From: Isoetes taiwanensis
Taxonomy: Eukaryota; Streptophyta; Lycopodiopsida; Isoetales; Isoetaceae
Length of the DNA stretch: 64,000 nucleotides
Direction of reading: 5' to 3'
Assembly (NCBI GenBank): GCA_021234155.1
Contig: JAJEKV010000551.1
Coordinates: 1-64,000, forward strand
Part shown: positions 23,934-34,919 of the stretch, piece by piece
Numbering within the stretch: position 1 is the first letter of the stretch
Layout: every line of letters begins with the position of its first letter
Translations under genes and position numbers: made by a program
The notes under the pieces: generated by a model
What the model was told of the DNA's origin: nothing
The model's input: the letters and a program-made list of their open reading frames with translations, nothing else
Database searches by the model: none

Positions 23934-25521
23934 TGTGACGGCCCGTAATATATACTTGACCCGGGGACGTATACATACGGGGACTTTCCCCTCCCATGGC
24001 GATCATCTCACCATGAGCAGGGCCCTCCGTCTGTTTTGGGCCATCTATGAAATGAGGCCCGAAGAAGGACACGAAGGGGTCATTCGGCCCACGCCTTCAA
24101 TGGGACTCCTACGTCGCGGAAGCATGAATACAAGGGTTAGCACACAGCACGAATATACATAAATAACCACCACGAAGGGTGGCGCATCCATCCAAAATAC
24201 CAACGGCATAGAATATGCATCTAATCCTAAGAAAACGCCCAAAACCCAGGTTCTACCCCGGCTCAGACTCCAGTGAGGATCGACTGACGGCTGGGCCTCA
24301 AGAGATCAGCGGACCGAGTCTTGGCATGGCATTGGCTGGCATAGAACATCGGCTAGGGTTGTCCACTCCATCCGCCCCTCCTGTGCACACTTTGCAGATG
24401 GGTCAATTCATGCTATGGCTTCGCTATAGCCTTCCGGAGACGCAGGTTCAAGGGATCACCCTTTTGAGCCTACTCCAGGTTCATGACGCCTGGTCTTGAT
24501 GAGGGTGTCGGGCGCCCCTTCGAGAATCCGCGATTGGTTCCATGGGTGAGCTAGAGAATACGTGCGCATCAGCTGACCCCCGCATCCATTGCCGACTTAC
24601 TCACCCTAAATCTACTTAAAGTGCAAAGGTGCTCCATACGGATCACACCTCTACACCTGGAGTGTTAGACCCATACCCCGCCCCCTACATGGACCGCCAT
24701 CGCCTAGCCCAATTGTAGGAGTCTCAGAGCCTTGTATGCCTGCAAGACCCCACCCCTCATGTCACCACCGTGTTCCTTGTCCGGTGCTAAGCGCACCATA
24801 GCATCTAGGACCCGTGGGCTCTTGTGCACAGCCGCATTTAATGGGACTCTCTGTATGCTTATCTAGAGCATACTACAATACACGCTCGCAGGTCTCTACC
24901 CCCGTAATCCCCCCCGCTTCAGAGTCGATTTAAAACAAAGAACTAACAATCCATCCTTTTCGAGTAGAAACCGTAATCTAATATAAAGAGGCTTGTACAA
25001 TCAAGGGTTAGTTTCTATGATTGAATCACAAAGAGAACAGAGAAACGGACACAACCTAAGCCGCTATCTAGAATTCACATAGCCACCTACCCAATTGGCT
25101 GGACTCATTTCCATGGGGCCTCCATCTCCCGGGAGTTGAGAATTCAGTTGTTGCTTCACGTGGACGCATCAGTTATGGTGATTCTCTGCAGTGTATGATG
25201 GCCAGCCGGGCCTCCTTGGTCGATCTTCGGAGTCAATCCCGGGATAGGGGTCAAGTTGGCATCCAAACTTGGCAACCCCCCATGCCCAATCGACAAGGCA
25301 GGTGGCGCCTTCCCAAATGGTAATTAGCCTAATTTCCTAGGTTATAGGTTATTATTATTAATGTGTTAAATTAGCATAGCTAATTTAATCCTTTTTAAGG
25401 TAACCCCCTAGGTTGCAATTAAGTTCCCCTACCCCCATGGTAGCGTGGTGACGTGCTTGTATTTGTATGTGTCCCATATAAATACGCGGAGGAGACCGTG
25501 ATAACTACATGGAACGCCACA
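23934..25521 (-). repeat. Gypsy 3' LTR (left copy)
   Basis: Starts TGTGACGGCCCGTAATATA and ends GGAACGCCACA. It aligns end to end with 35520-37127; AT-rich stretches are almost identical while CG-rich stretches carry many small indels. Confidence 0.92.
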
Positions 25522-25535
25522 TTCTCCTCCTAAAA
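25522..25535 (-). promoter_or_regulatory. Gypsy polypurine tract
   Basis: Plus-strand TTCTCCTCCT next to the left LTR reads AGGAGGAGAA on the coding strand, the expected plus-strand primer of reverse transcription. Confidence 0.75.
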
Positions 25536-26390
25536 AAAATAATAATGCTGTCCTCAGCATTGAGGTTAGCTAATTGAAGACATACGTGAAGCACTGAATT
25601 ATAAAATGAAGTTAAAAATATAACATCAATACTTTGAAATTATAGTATTTCGGACAGTAATACATCGAAGTTGAAAATATCAAAGTACAAGCACCAAGGT
25701 GCCTTATACAACTTATCATCAAGAGAGTTTAGGACCAAAGTCCGATTTAAAACATTAGGATAACAAAAATCACACATGTAGACAAAACCAATACGGGAAA
25801 AGTTGGGTCATCAGCAACCCTCTATACAAGGCAGGTGACGATCTGTTCACTGGCCTGCATACATCAATATACCCGTAGGTTAATAATATGATTAAATTGT
25901 GGTTGAAGGGACCACCCCCTACAAATAAAAGAAAAAGTATCTAGAAGGGAACCTATCATGTCTACGGGTTGCAATTCATTGTGGCATGAGGAATGGTTCA
26001 GTTCCGTCAGAGAAATAGCTGAATGAACGCATCTATTTACTAAATGCTTTTTAAGCAATTCGCGGTCATGTCACCATCAACAATACACCATGTCCTAGAG
26101 AACACAAAGGTGATCTCATCATTGGTTATTATTATAATATACGATGCATCTACCCCCCTAGAACATGATTCTCGCAAATCAAGCCTTCAAGCTTATACCG
26201 AGAGCGGGTTGATAGCATCGCTGATGGTGCGCCCCGAAGTTTCCCGCATGAAGTCCTGGATAGTGCTTCTCAAGGTCTAGCTTCATCACCCGTGTAGCAT
26301 CTTCACCGGTAAGTGCTTCCACTTGACCAAGTATTGCAACATTTGAGTCCTTCGGTCCCGTTTGTAAGCTCGGTCAAGAAGAGCTTCGCA
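25536..26390. other. Gypsy 3' untranslated region
   Basis: AT-rich stretch between the polypurine tract and the integrase end; no conserved frame seen. Confidence 0.5.
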
Positions 26391-27162
26391 CTATTTCCAC
26401 CGCTCTTCACCATTTCTAGGAGAGTTGGGGTATCCAAAACCTCCTCCCGATCGGGTGTGTTGCTTCGTAAGACTCACGGAAAGACCTTGTGGATCTTCAA
26501 GCTGGGTGGCAAGTCCAAGCGATATGCTGTTTCTCCCACGGCGCTCAAGAATCCCGAACGGCCCAGCCCCATCGGGTGCCAACTTCTTACGCTACCAATT
26601 TTAAGCTTGGCTTGTTTTATTTTTGATCTTAAGCCAAACCGATTCGGCCCACTGAAGATTCGGTGGGGTTCCGGTGCTTATCCGCTAGACTCTTCTCCGG
26701 ACGATCAAGGCCAATAAGTAACCCCGAACTTCCTCCACCAAGGCCTCGTGATTTCTAAAAGGAGTTGTTGAGAGACCTCCACTTTAGAAACGTGGTTATG
26801 CCAATGGTCCGAGTAAGACATTGATAGCCATAATTTATCATGAAGGGAGACATCTTTGAAGACTCGCTTCGCAGATCGTTATAGGCTTAATCCCTACCGA
26901 GATAAATATAATCCGCCCATTGTGATTTTTTACTCCATACATAGCTTCGTAGCATATCTTCGATAATACGCATTGACACGCTCGCTTGACCATCCGTCTG
27001 AGGATGGTAAGTTGCACTCATGGCAAGCTTGGTCTCAGATGGTGGCGAAGAAATCCTTCCGTAATGCACCGACAAACTTAGGATCCCTATCTCGATACAA
27101 TTACTCTCAAGATCCCGCAAGTAACCTGAAAATTTCTTTTGCAAAGAGCAAGGCGGTGTCAA
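26391..27162 (-). pseudogene. Gypsy integrase C-terminal part
   Basis: The 26887-27162 frame reads KLAMSATYHPQTDGQASVSM then IIEDMLRSYV, the canonical end of the gypsy integrase core (usual STAYHPQTDGQTE...; the catalytic Glu position appears altered). The 26391-26582 frame has GPFGILERRGRNSISLGLAT and QLEDPQGLSVSL, the GPF/Y module that follows the core. A chromodomain would come next, but I cannot confirm one. Confidence 0.8.
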
Positions 27163-27822
27163 GGCGGTGTCCGTCCGTGGTGCTTACATGGTAGGAAGTG
27201 AGCCATCTTTGATAATTTGTCGCAACCACGCACCATTAATGCATCATATCCACTGAGAGCGCGGAAGGCCCACAATGAAATCCATGGTTATGACTTCCCA
27301 CTTGGCGCTGGGGGCACATCCAAAGGTTGCAACCCCGAACTCTTAATTGTTCAGCCCTTGGTTTGTCGACAAACCCCATTAATCGCTTTGATGTACCTAG
27401 CAATATCCTTCTTCATCGGAAGGCCAAAAAATAGCCGGAGCGGATCTTAAAGTAAGTTTTCATAAAACCCCATGATGTCCGCTTTTTATAGGGCTGTTGT
27501 GTGTGTCATGGAGAATCATCTTTTCGCACCCTCAAGTCGCTGGAACACACAACTTATCTTTTTGTGATATAACAAATTGCCCTCTTTTCTTATATGAACG
27601 GAATGCTTCACGCTCTTTATTGGTACGGGCTTCCTTACCCAAACTTTCCCAAATAATACGTAATTCGGGATCCGCGGGCCGTGGTCTGTTTCTATCCGCT
27701 TCCCAAACTCGCCGGTGAGTGTGGAAATGGCGTGCTACAATGGGTCCGGTTATGAAGGGATGACGTGACAAAGCATCCGCAGAACCACATTGTGCTTCCC
27801 TCGGCTTGTATACAATCTCAAG
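27163..27822 (-). pseudogene. Gypsy integrase zinc-binding and core region, badly eroded
   Basis: The 27532-27771 frame ends in KRGQFVISQKDKLCVPAT, which in gypsy elements is followed by the HHCC module; ILHDTHNSPI is present in the adjacent frame. The core between 27163 and 27530 has only short matches. Confidence 0.65.
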
Positions 27823-28334
27823 TCATATTCCTCGAGGAATTCCATCCATCTTCGCCGACGGAGATTTAGATTTACCGGGTGGATAGATATGAGACTCGAT
27901 GATCCAGACGAGCTGGAAACCTTCTACCAAGAAGGTAGTGTCTCCAAATACGGAGAGCATTTTAACAACCGCCAAGAACTCCTCGATCATGGGTAGGATA
28001 TCGCTGCTCGCATCATTCATCTTCTTTGAATCGTAGGCAACAACTCTCCCTTCCTCATTAGCATTAAGACTCCACCCAGAAGCTATCTTACTAGCATCGG
28101 TGGCTACCGATTTATCCTTTTCGTGATCAGGCAAGGTGAGGACCGTGTAGATGTTAAAGCATCCTTGAGCTTCGAAGTTTTAATTTGGACTTTTGCTTTC
28201 CAATGTTCCATCCAATCCTTCACTTTCTCATGCCTTGTGAGATTAGTAAGAGGTGCGGCAATTGTTGCAAAATCCTTAACAAATTTCCGATAATATCCTC
28301 GCGAGCCCCAAGAAACTCCGGACCTCTCAAACAT
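27823..28334 (-). pseudogene. Gypsy RNase H domain
   Basis: The 27823-28134 frame has TDASKIASGWSLNANEEG and VVAYDSKKMNDAS, then LPMIEEFLAVVKMLSVF (usual TDASxxAxGAVL...IAYxSRKL...YxxxxKELLAVV). The 28104-28334 frame supplies the RT thumb/connection with YYRKFVKDFATIAAPLTNL. One frame change joins them. Confidence 0.85.
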
Positions 28335-29204
28335 TAATCGGAATGGGCCAATCCTTTATCGCTTCTATTTTTATCGGGTCTCAGAGCAATTCCCTCACTG
28401 AAATAATATGCCCCAAATAGTCTACCCTGAGTGGCTTAACTTGCATTTAGAAGAACTTGGCAAAGAGTTGATGGCGCCTTTAGCTTTTGCAAAGCTAATC
28501 AAGATGTTGTTCATGTTGTCGCAAGGTTTTACTATAGATGAGAATGTCATCAAAGAAAATAACAACAAAGTCATCCAAGTATTGGCGGAAGATGTCATTC
28601 ATCAACCTCATAAACGTTGCAGGGGCATTGGTCAATCCAAAAGGCATGACGGTAAACTCATAATGCCCATATCTGGTGCGAAAAGCAGACTTATGAATGT
28701 CCTCCTCCTTTATCCTTATCTGATGGTATCCGGTAAATCAATCTTTGAGAAATATTTTGCCCCCCTGTGAATCGGGTCCATAAGATCATCTGCCCTAGGC
28801 AAAGCATAGCGATTCTTGATGGTATGCTTATTGAGTTGCCTATAATCAATACACATCCTTAAGGAGCCATCTTTCTTCTTGACAAAAAGAATAGGAGCGC
28901 CAAATGGTGAAACACTAGGCCGAATAAAACCTAGGTTTAATAACTCTTGAAGTTGTTTCTTAAGCTCTGCCAACTCTGGAGGACTCATTCGGTACGGGGC
29001 CTTGCTGGTAGGCTTAGTACCTGGTTGTAGAACTATCTCACATTCTACCCCTCTGAAAGGAGGAAGCTTCTGGATCTCATCTGGAAAAAGATCGCTAAAT
29101 TCCCGAAGAAGGGTAGCAATGTTCCGTGGTGGTAAGGCCGATGACTTGCTTCTGCTTGGAGTCAGACTCAATGGAAGCAAGTTTAATGAAGCAAAGGAGT
29201 TCAT
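28335..29204 (-). pseudogene. Gypsy reverse transcriptase domain
   Basis: The 28716-29204 frame has [40 protein letters not shown] and [20 protein letters not shown], which are the classic N-terminal gypsy RT blocks. The catalytic box appears as FFDD (28546-28557, [14 protein letters not shown]); many gypsy elements have Y/FxDD here. The stretch between the two is in a different frame. Confidence 0.92.
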
Positions 29205-29640
29205 TCCTGCGTATAGCTTTTCCTAACTGCTTTATTGACATTGACTGCATAGCGGAGTGGAATGAATCACCTTTTATAGTCACACGTGCTCCATTAGCGG
29301 CGTTGAAGGTGACCTCCCGTTTCTCACAGTCTATGTTGGCCTTGGCAGATGCTAAAAACTCCATTCCAACAATAAGATCATATTTACCAATGTCCATTAA
29401 CTCAGCACCCAAGACAACTGGTGCACCTGGCAACTGCATCTTAAGGTTAATACGGCGGCCATGAGTGTGTCTGATCTTACCACCGCTAATGTGGATCGGG
29501 CTTAGGTCGGGATCTCAATGTTTCCAGCTGCAGTACCTGGGCCATTCTAGGAGAAGCAAAATTATGCGTACTACCCGTGTCCATCAAAATTATGAAGGGC
29601 TTACTGTCTACTTGGCCTATTGTAGAAATAACAGAAGGCT
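29205..29640 (-). pseudogene. Gypsy aspartic protease
   Basis: KPFIILMDTGSTHNFASP near 29569-29600 has the catalytic DTGS. The following frame (29095-29439) has DLIVGMEFLASAKANIDCEK, the usual protease-RT linker. A frame change lies near 29450. Confidence 0.88.
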
Positions 29641-29782
29641 GATTTTCAAGGTTCGCTTCTATAGCTGCAAGAATATGAGACGACTGAATGTACTCGGAGC
29701 CTCGCCCTCCGCAGAGGAGATTGGACCCGTGATCTTCCCAATCAAGGTCGCCATGGCCATGGGCAGCCAAGCGGGCGACGCA

Positions 29783-30980
29783 CGGGCAATTCTCGCATGA
29801 AGTGTCCAGCCTCATACACCGGTAGCATGCCTTATCCCGGGCGGAGCTGTTCTCCGCCTCTTTAGGAATGGATCAGAAGAGGCCCCCAACTTCCTTACCG
29901 GCATTGTTCTCGCTTATCCGGGCGTGCTAAAGGCGTGACTTTCTTCTCTCCGGGCGGCCGTGAAGAATTAGGCCGAGAGGGCCCCGGACTTGGCTTAACC
30001 GGGGGTTTGTAAGGTGTGGGACGGCCGGGTCGCGAGTAAGGAGCGTGTCGCGCGATATCGGGTTCCTTGGCGTGTCTTCCTCAAGGCTTAATGCCTTAGC
30101 TTCCGCCTCAAGCATCGACTTTGGGTCTATGGCCTTGACCATGCGTTTAATGGATGGGGCCAACCCTTCAATATAGCCCCCACCGCCTTTTTCATTCATT
30201 CCCTCGGTACATATAACCTCAAACGCATGAATTGCCGCTGTAGGCTGCCGCACGACATGCCCTTCTGCTCCAACCTCAGAAGGTCTGAATCTGTTGGCAT
30301 TTAAAGACGCAGGCACGTAATGCGCGCATTTAAAAGCCTTAGCGAACTTCTTGAACTTGCATCCGCCCCTGTCAGGTGCTTAGCTCGGGCGTAACCCTTC
30401 CACCAAATACGGCAGCTCCAAAGAAGGTTGGTGGTGGCGACCTTCCCTCAGATCTTTCTCTCGCCATTCCATAGGACTTCCCAAATTCCTTCATCTCATC
30501 CAACCAAGATTCTCGTGATTCAAGCCTCCTCCGATTTCCCATCAAACCGAGCCAGCTTTCGGTTCTTCCATATACTAGTTATGGTCGCGGTCAACGGTTT
30601 TTCGGTATTCCTTATCCCACGCCCGAATGGTCACCGCCTGATAGCGATGACTCAAGACAATCAAGTGGTTGAATGTGAGGAAGCGGCACTATCCTTAGAG
30701 GAACTTCGATGACGCTTTTAGCATGAGTCCTCTTTTGTACAACTGTGGCTAGCTCGGGAGAAGATGGTTGCAGTGTGTGGACTCAATGGTCGCGGAGGTA
30801 ATTCCCGTCCGGCCCTCCCCGAGTTTGTTGCGGTGGATTGGTATGCAACACATAGGCCTGTAATTCGCCCGAAGTTGCCCTCTTCATTAACATCAATTCT
30901 TGTTCAGGGGTGATTTTACCTGGCGTTGAGGGTGTTTGGGTTGCCGCCGTTACGCATAACCGCCTATAGGGAGCATTCAT
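29783..30980 (-). pseudogene. Gypsy gag with CCHC-like zinc knuckle
   Basis: The knuckle at 29783-29827 reads CYRCMRLDTSCENCP (C-x2-C and a final C clear, His lost in this frame). The 29927-30316 frame has EGLAPSIKRMVKAIDPKSM then LEAEAKALSLEED, a standard gypsy gag C-terminal block. Upstream pieces to 30980 (KITPEQELMLMKRA) likely form the N-terminal part but are broken. Confidence 0.75.
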
Positions 30981-30984
30981 GAAT

Positions 30985-31150
30985 ATATAAGCAGATTTAC
31001 ATTAATGTACAAACTTTTAAAATAATCGAGACAAAAAGAATATACAAACAAAACAATATTTTTATTTCATTCAAGTTGAGTACAAAACGAATGATGGTTA
31101 CATGGGTTAAGACGAAAGTAGGTATGGTACAAGTGGAAACTCTTAAAGTT
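30985..31150. other. AT-rich spacer inside the gypsy element
   Basis: AT-rich stretch between gag and the first accessory block; no frame seen. Confidence 0.5.
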
Positions 31151-31831
31151 CTATTCGCACACAATACAGTAATGAAAGAACAAAGAAAACATAACGGAAG
31201 AGACCAAGCTTAGGGTTGGCTTAAGGGTACAGGATCGCATAGCGGTACTCTCCCGCACAGCTCGGACGAAGTTTATAGCGCGCCCGTGCTTGAACAATGA
31301 TTGCTTGGTACTCCCATGTCGGGCTGATAATCGAAGGTTAAAGAGCCTTCGCATAGCATGTTGCCAAAGGTGATCATTGGCATCCTCGAAAGCCTCGTGC
31401 CTGCTCATATTCCAGTAGTCCCAGGTACGACACATGGTCATTTTCAGATCCTCGAAAGCTCGGTCCCTAAGGATGTTAACTATCTCCAGCCCTTTGTCGT
31501 GGTCGAGTTCCCCCGGTGGGTGGTTTGTTTCATAGCCTTCCTCCCACCCACGGATATTCACCATATCTCTCGCCATAGTCTTGGTCAAGTGGTCCCAGAT
31601 CGCTCTCCTAACCATATCGGTGATTCTCTCCTCATATTCCCAAATTGTTTCCTCTGCAACATAGTTGGAATGAATAGAGAACATTTTGTAATTCCAGTAT
31701 ATTCTAAACTTTAATGCTTTGGAAGAGGATGTCATAAAAAAAAACAATTCAGTTGTACTCCTCAAGGGAATTTTGTATTTAATAAGTAAATAAGGTACAC
31801 CATATTTCAATAGGGTCCAAAGAGTTGCCAA
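31151..31831 (-). CDS. Accessory ORF 1 of the gypsy element, unrecognised
   Basis: A 226-codon open frame, the longest uninterrupted one in the element and coding-like from about codon 40 onward. It has a charged, Trp-rich central part (ETIWEYEERITDMVRRAIWD, MSRHEAFEDANDHLWQHAMR) and a hydrophobic C-terminus (LSLVSSVMFSLFFHYCIVC) that could be a single membrane segment. I recognise no family. It lies between gag and the 5' LTR, in the same orientation as gag, set off by AT-rich spacers on both sides. It could be captured host sequence or an element gene. Confidence 0.45.
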   Translation of the reverse strand: MATLWTLLKYGVPYLLIKYKIPLRSTTELFFFMTSSSKALKFRIYWNYKMFSIHSNYVAEETIWEYEERITDMVRRAIWDHLTKTMARDMVNIRGWEEGYETNHPPGELDHDKGLEIVNILRDRAFEDLKMTMCRTWDYWNMSRHEAFEDANDHLWQHAMRRLFNLRLSARHGSTKQSLFKHGRAINFVRAVRESTAMRSCTLKPTLSLVSSVMFSLFFHYCIVCE

Positions 31832-31852
31832 TCCAAAATCTCATAATAGACG

Positions 31853-31902
31853 TATATATATATATATATATAATATATATATATATAATATATATATATA
31901 TA
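31853..31902. repeat. (TA)n microsatellite
   Basis: About 50 bp of alternating TA with two phase breaks, within an AT-rich spacer between accessory blocks. Confidence 0.95.
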
Positions 31903-31928
31903 AACAAAATTTGTATAGCACCATTAGT

Positions 31929-33240
31929 CTAGGAACTAGGCCCTGCCTCTTTATCCTTAGCCCTAGGAGGTGGTGGAGGCGGTCGGTGTCGCAGCAGAGT
32001 AACCCCAGGGTCTACTGTGGCAGCCGCAACAGATGCAACCTCGGGTGGATAGGCAACGGCCAATGGGGCTGCCGTGAGGAGCTTCATTCCCATCCAAGGC
32101 GCAATATCCCCACCCAAGGGCCGTGGGGCAAGATCCCGCCATGCGAGTACATAAGTAAACGTACGATAGGGAAGCTTCTTGTGGCCGGCCAGTGTAGAGA
32201 GTGCACGGAGGGCCCACCATGAAGCTTCAGCCTCTGGCCCTAGATCCCGGCTATGAAGAGGACTTGCCCATATCGGAAGGCCGACAAAAAGAAACGGTAA
32301 GGTGGTTACCCAAAGACCTTCCCTATGAGTCTCGATGCCGCCACCTCCTTATCCAAGTCCATGGGGACTTCTTCCTCCTTGAGCTCCCCGTTCCTCCTTC
32401 TTGTGTGTGTGTGGTTATGATATAAATCTTCACCCTCATCATCCGAAGTCGGAGGGAACCTCAACCATATTAATGTTTGGGACGGAGGTCCCATAGCCGT
32501 GAAGGCATCTCGCGCAGTACGCGGCCGGTTCCTCGTGATCACAAAGTCTCAAGGCATAGTAGAGTCTCTCGCGGCTCTATGGTCTCCCCGACGGAACTGA
32601 AGCACCGGTGCACCTCCAAGGAAGCTCGGTAGAGGTGAAGTCGATAAAATCATCCATACAATACTCCGCAAGCTTCGAAAGTACATGGTCTTTGCGCTTA
32701 AGGCCAAATCCGCCACCATATGATACGCCCAGATAATATCATCCAAGAGAAGGTACTCTTGCCCTTGGTGATAGATAACCGAAGGCCGTTTAACCCGGAG
32801 CAAGCCTATAGCTTGTTCACGGCCTTGATGGTAACTCCTCTCGCTAGTTTTTCCAACGGGCAAAGTCGCCCATCCCTATATGCTCATCATCCCTCCTGAG
32901 GATTCTCGGGCGGTTGCCCTTCTCTACGTGTGCAAAGTCTCATCCTCAACGATTGGTCCATGAGGATGGCTAGGGCTAAAGTAGCTTCCGTGATATTGAT
33001 GCCCCCGATGTTGACATCGGGTGTGTTTTCCCCATCGGAGTTTCCCTTCAGACGCCATAAGCATGTGTGTCCCCGCCTAACATCTCCGGACTATCTCCCC
33101 GCCCAAATACAATTGGGGAGGATCCCCAGAGGAATACGAGAGGAAGGATTTCCCTCCGTAGAAGTCAAGGAATCCGGGCGTAATCCGGATGCCGCCAGAT
33201 ACTTGTGAGGAGGTCTATGCGCTGGCATAGCAAAGGTTGC
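31929..33240 (-). pseudogene. Accessory block 2 of the gypsy element, unrecognised
   Basis: A GC-richer block whose minus strand gives a chain of frames: VNIGGINITEATLALAILMD (near 32970), VKRPSVIYHQGQEYLLLDDI (32549-32863 frame), an acidic stretch FPPTSDDEGEDLYHN (32306-32542), and a Pro-rich end, HRPPPPPPRAKDKEAGPSS, that stops near 31929. Together they look like one protein of about 400 residues broken by indels. No domain is recognised. The ATG near 33230 is a plausible start. Confidence 0.4.
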
Positions 33241-33518
33241 AGCAGATCGAAGGGAACTTGTGGATCCCATTTCTCTCCATCATGGTACCAGCGGCAAGGT
33301 CGGCATGCACCATGGCGCTTAGAAGGGAGGAGAGAGGAAAAGAAACGCTTGAAATAACCCTTAAGAGTCCCCTTTTAAACCCCTTTTTTTTAAAAAAACC
33401 GACGCCAAGACTTTTAGTTTATTATTAACATAAAACCATTAAACTTTTAATTCAAAATAAAAGTCTCTTTATTAAATATTACAAAAATATTTACAAATGC
33501 GGACTCCCCGCAAGTAAG

Positions 33519-34130
33519 CTAGGTTGCTCCCCCGTATCCTACTTGGGCGAGGGCTAGATCCTTAGGCATTATGGTGACCCTCTTTGGCGGATAGCGCAAA
33601 GATGCCACTAAAAGTGCCACCAAGTAGGCTTCAAAGCAGCCTCTTGGAGCGCTAAAATTGCAAAGGTCCGGAAACGGGAGATCGGTCTTGAATTGCCGCG
33701 GCGATCTCCCCGCACCAGCCCAAAAGGTAACTTCCTCGATCAAGCTCAGAGACTTCTGGAAATTTGCGGATTTTCAAGAAGGCCACTGCAGACGGCCGGT
33801 ACCTATGAGGCTTCCTTCAGGTTCCTAAGCTTCGCAGCGCCCCGCTGGTGCCGGGCACCGCCTTTAGCCCCAACGGCCGGGGAGCTATCCACTGCTGCCT
33901 CGCGTCGGCACTTCGTCTTCTTGCCAAAAGCCCCGGTCCCCTTAGTTTCTTTTATATTGACTGCCGGGCCTTATGGGCTAGACCCTTCCTGGGTGCTTAA
34001 CGGTCGATGCTTCGGTTGGGTCCGCCCCACTCCCAGATCTCCTCCATCTTGCTGGTCCCGCTGGTCTTGCGGTCCCGGCTCCTCCCGCCGAAGCCTCGCT
34101 CTTCGGGGCTCTCCTCAGATCTTCTGAATT
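33519..34130 (-). pseudogene. Histone H3-like coding block inside a gypsy element
   Basis: The minus strand encodes, in order: APRKGLAHKARQ (33961-33996), resembling the H3 tail APRKQLATKAAR; a basic Lys/Arg/Ala-rich stretch; KPHRYRPSAVAFLKIRK (KPHRYRP at 33793-33813, an H3 signature); RKLPFG-like and GEIAAAIQ-like pieces; FKTDL (33678-33692); EAYLVAL (33612-33632); and KRVTIMPKDLALA (33546-33588), the helix-3 region of H3. The stop is at 33519. The tail between APRK and KPHRYRP is about 57 residues, against about 18 in canonical H3, and the region after EAYLVAL is diverged, so it is a variant and not canonical H3. The frame changes at least three times, mostly at CAG/CTG-like sites. An AATAAA lies about 50 bp past the stop (33468-33473). 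Canonical H3 packages DNA in nucleosomes; this copy's function is unknown. Confidence 0.8.
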
Positions 34131-34139
34131 GAAAGCAAA

Positions 34140-34915
34140 CACCGGGGCAAAAGACGGGCGATTAAGTTCGGCTTGGTAATGCCGTGGGTCGCGGACCCAT
34201 GTCTATCTGGAATGGTTGTCGCAGTCGATGCTGATATCGGGGATTTCTCCCCATACAAAACTGTTGGACTCCTCCTGCCAACGGTATGGGGGAACCTCAA
34301 TGGCTCTGCCATCAATGACGGCAAAGCCGTCCCCGAGGTACCTGTATTCCCTTCCACGGGCTGCCGTGTCGGCCCGCTCAATTTCCCGATGGTCATCCTC
34401 TCTCGCCAAACCCCTGATACGGTCGGCCTCTGCCCTGATATCTTCCTCCTCCGTATGGCCTTCCCCCCGGGAGGATAAAATTTGATGAGCATCATAACCA
34501 TATCAGGTTGCTCAACAATGGTATAGGGAAGCTGGCGAAGGTTCAGCCGGATGAGGAATGGCTCTGAGAAGTGATAGATAGGATATGGAATCCTATCGTT
34601 GTTCTCAAACCTGTTCACCAGCTCATCTAACAAGATATCAATGAGGGCTGGGTCAAGTAGCCATGTGCTTGGCAATCATGGCGAGGATCTCCCACGATGC
34701 TCAAGGTAGTTGGATCCGGGCGCCTTTTGGTGATGGCCATAGCGGCGCTTATGATGGGGAAAAAAACGGTAATGAGGCGTCCGGTGGCGTAAGGGGATGA
34801 TTTTAAGGGCGCTTAAGATGCACAAAGGCACAAGGGCGCAGGAGCAAGGTCCTGGTCCTGGTGGCGATGGCGAGGGCTGCTCAAGCGGTTGGAGGCGCTG
34901 CGGAAGCAAAAGCAA
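34140..34915 (-). pseudogene. Accessory block 3 upstream of the H3-like block, unrecognised
   Basis: The frame 34115-34675 begins DPALIDILLDELVNRFENND and continues PYPIYHFSEPFLIRLNLRQ and QPDMVMMLIKFYPPGG; a second frame (34203-34409) continues with REYRYLGDGFAVIDGRAIEV. Together they suggest a 200-residue protein or the N-terminal part of the H3-like one, since the H3-like frames follow within about 100 bp. An acceptor-like sequence (TTTGCTTTCAATTCAG) near 34125 raises the possibility of splicing between the two. The part right of 34676 is Pro-rich in one frame. No family is recognised. Confidence 0.4.
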
Positions 34916-34919
34916 ATGA

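Noticed and set aside
26313-26717. Plus-strand 134-codon frame in the gypsy element
   Set aside because: It is antisense to the integrase GPF/Y module, which is the better supported reading.
31856-31902. (TA)n tract as an origin or promoter
   Set aside because: It is a plain microsatellite inside the retroelement; no associated motif.
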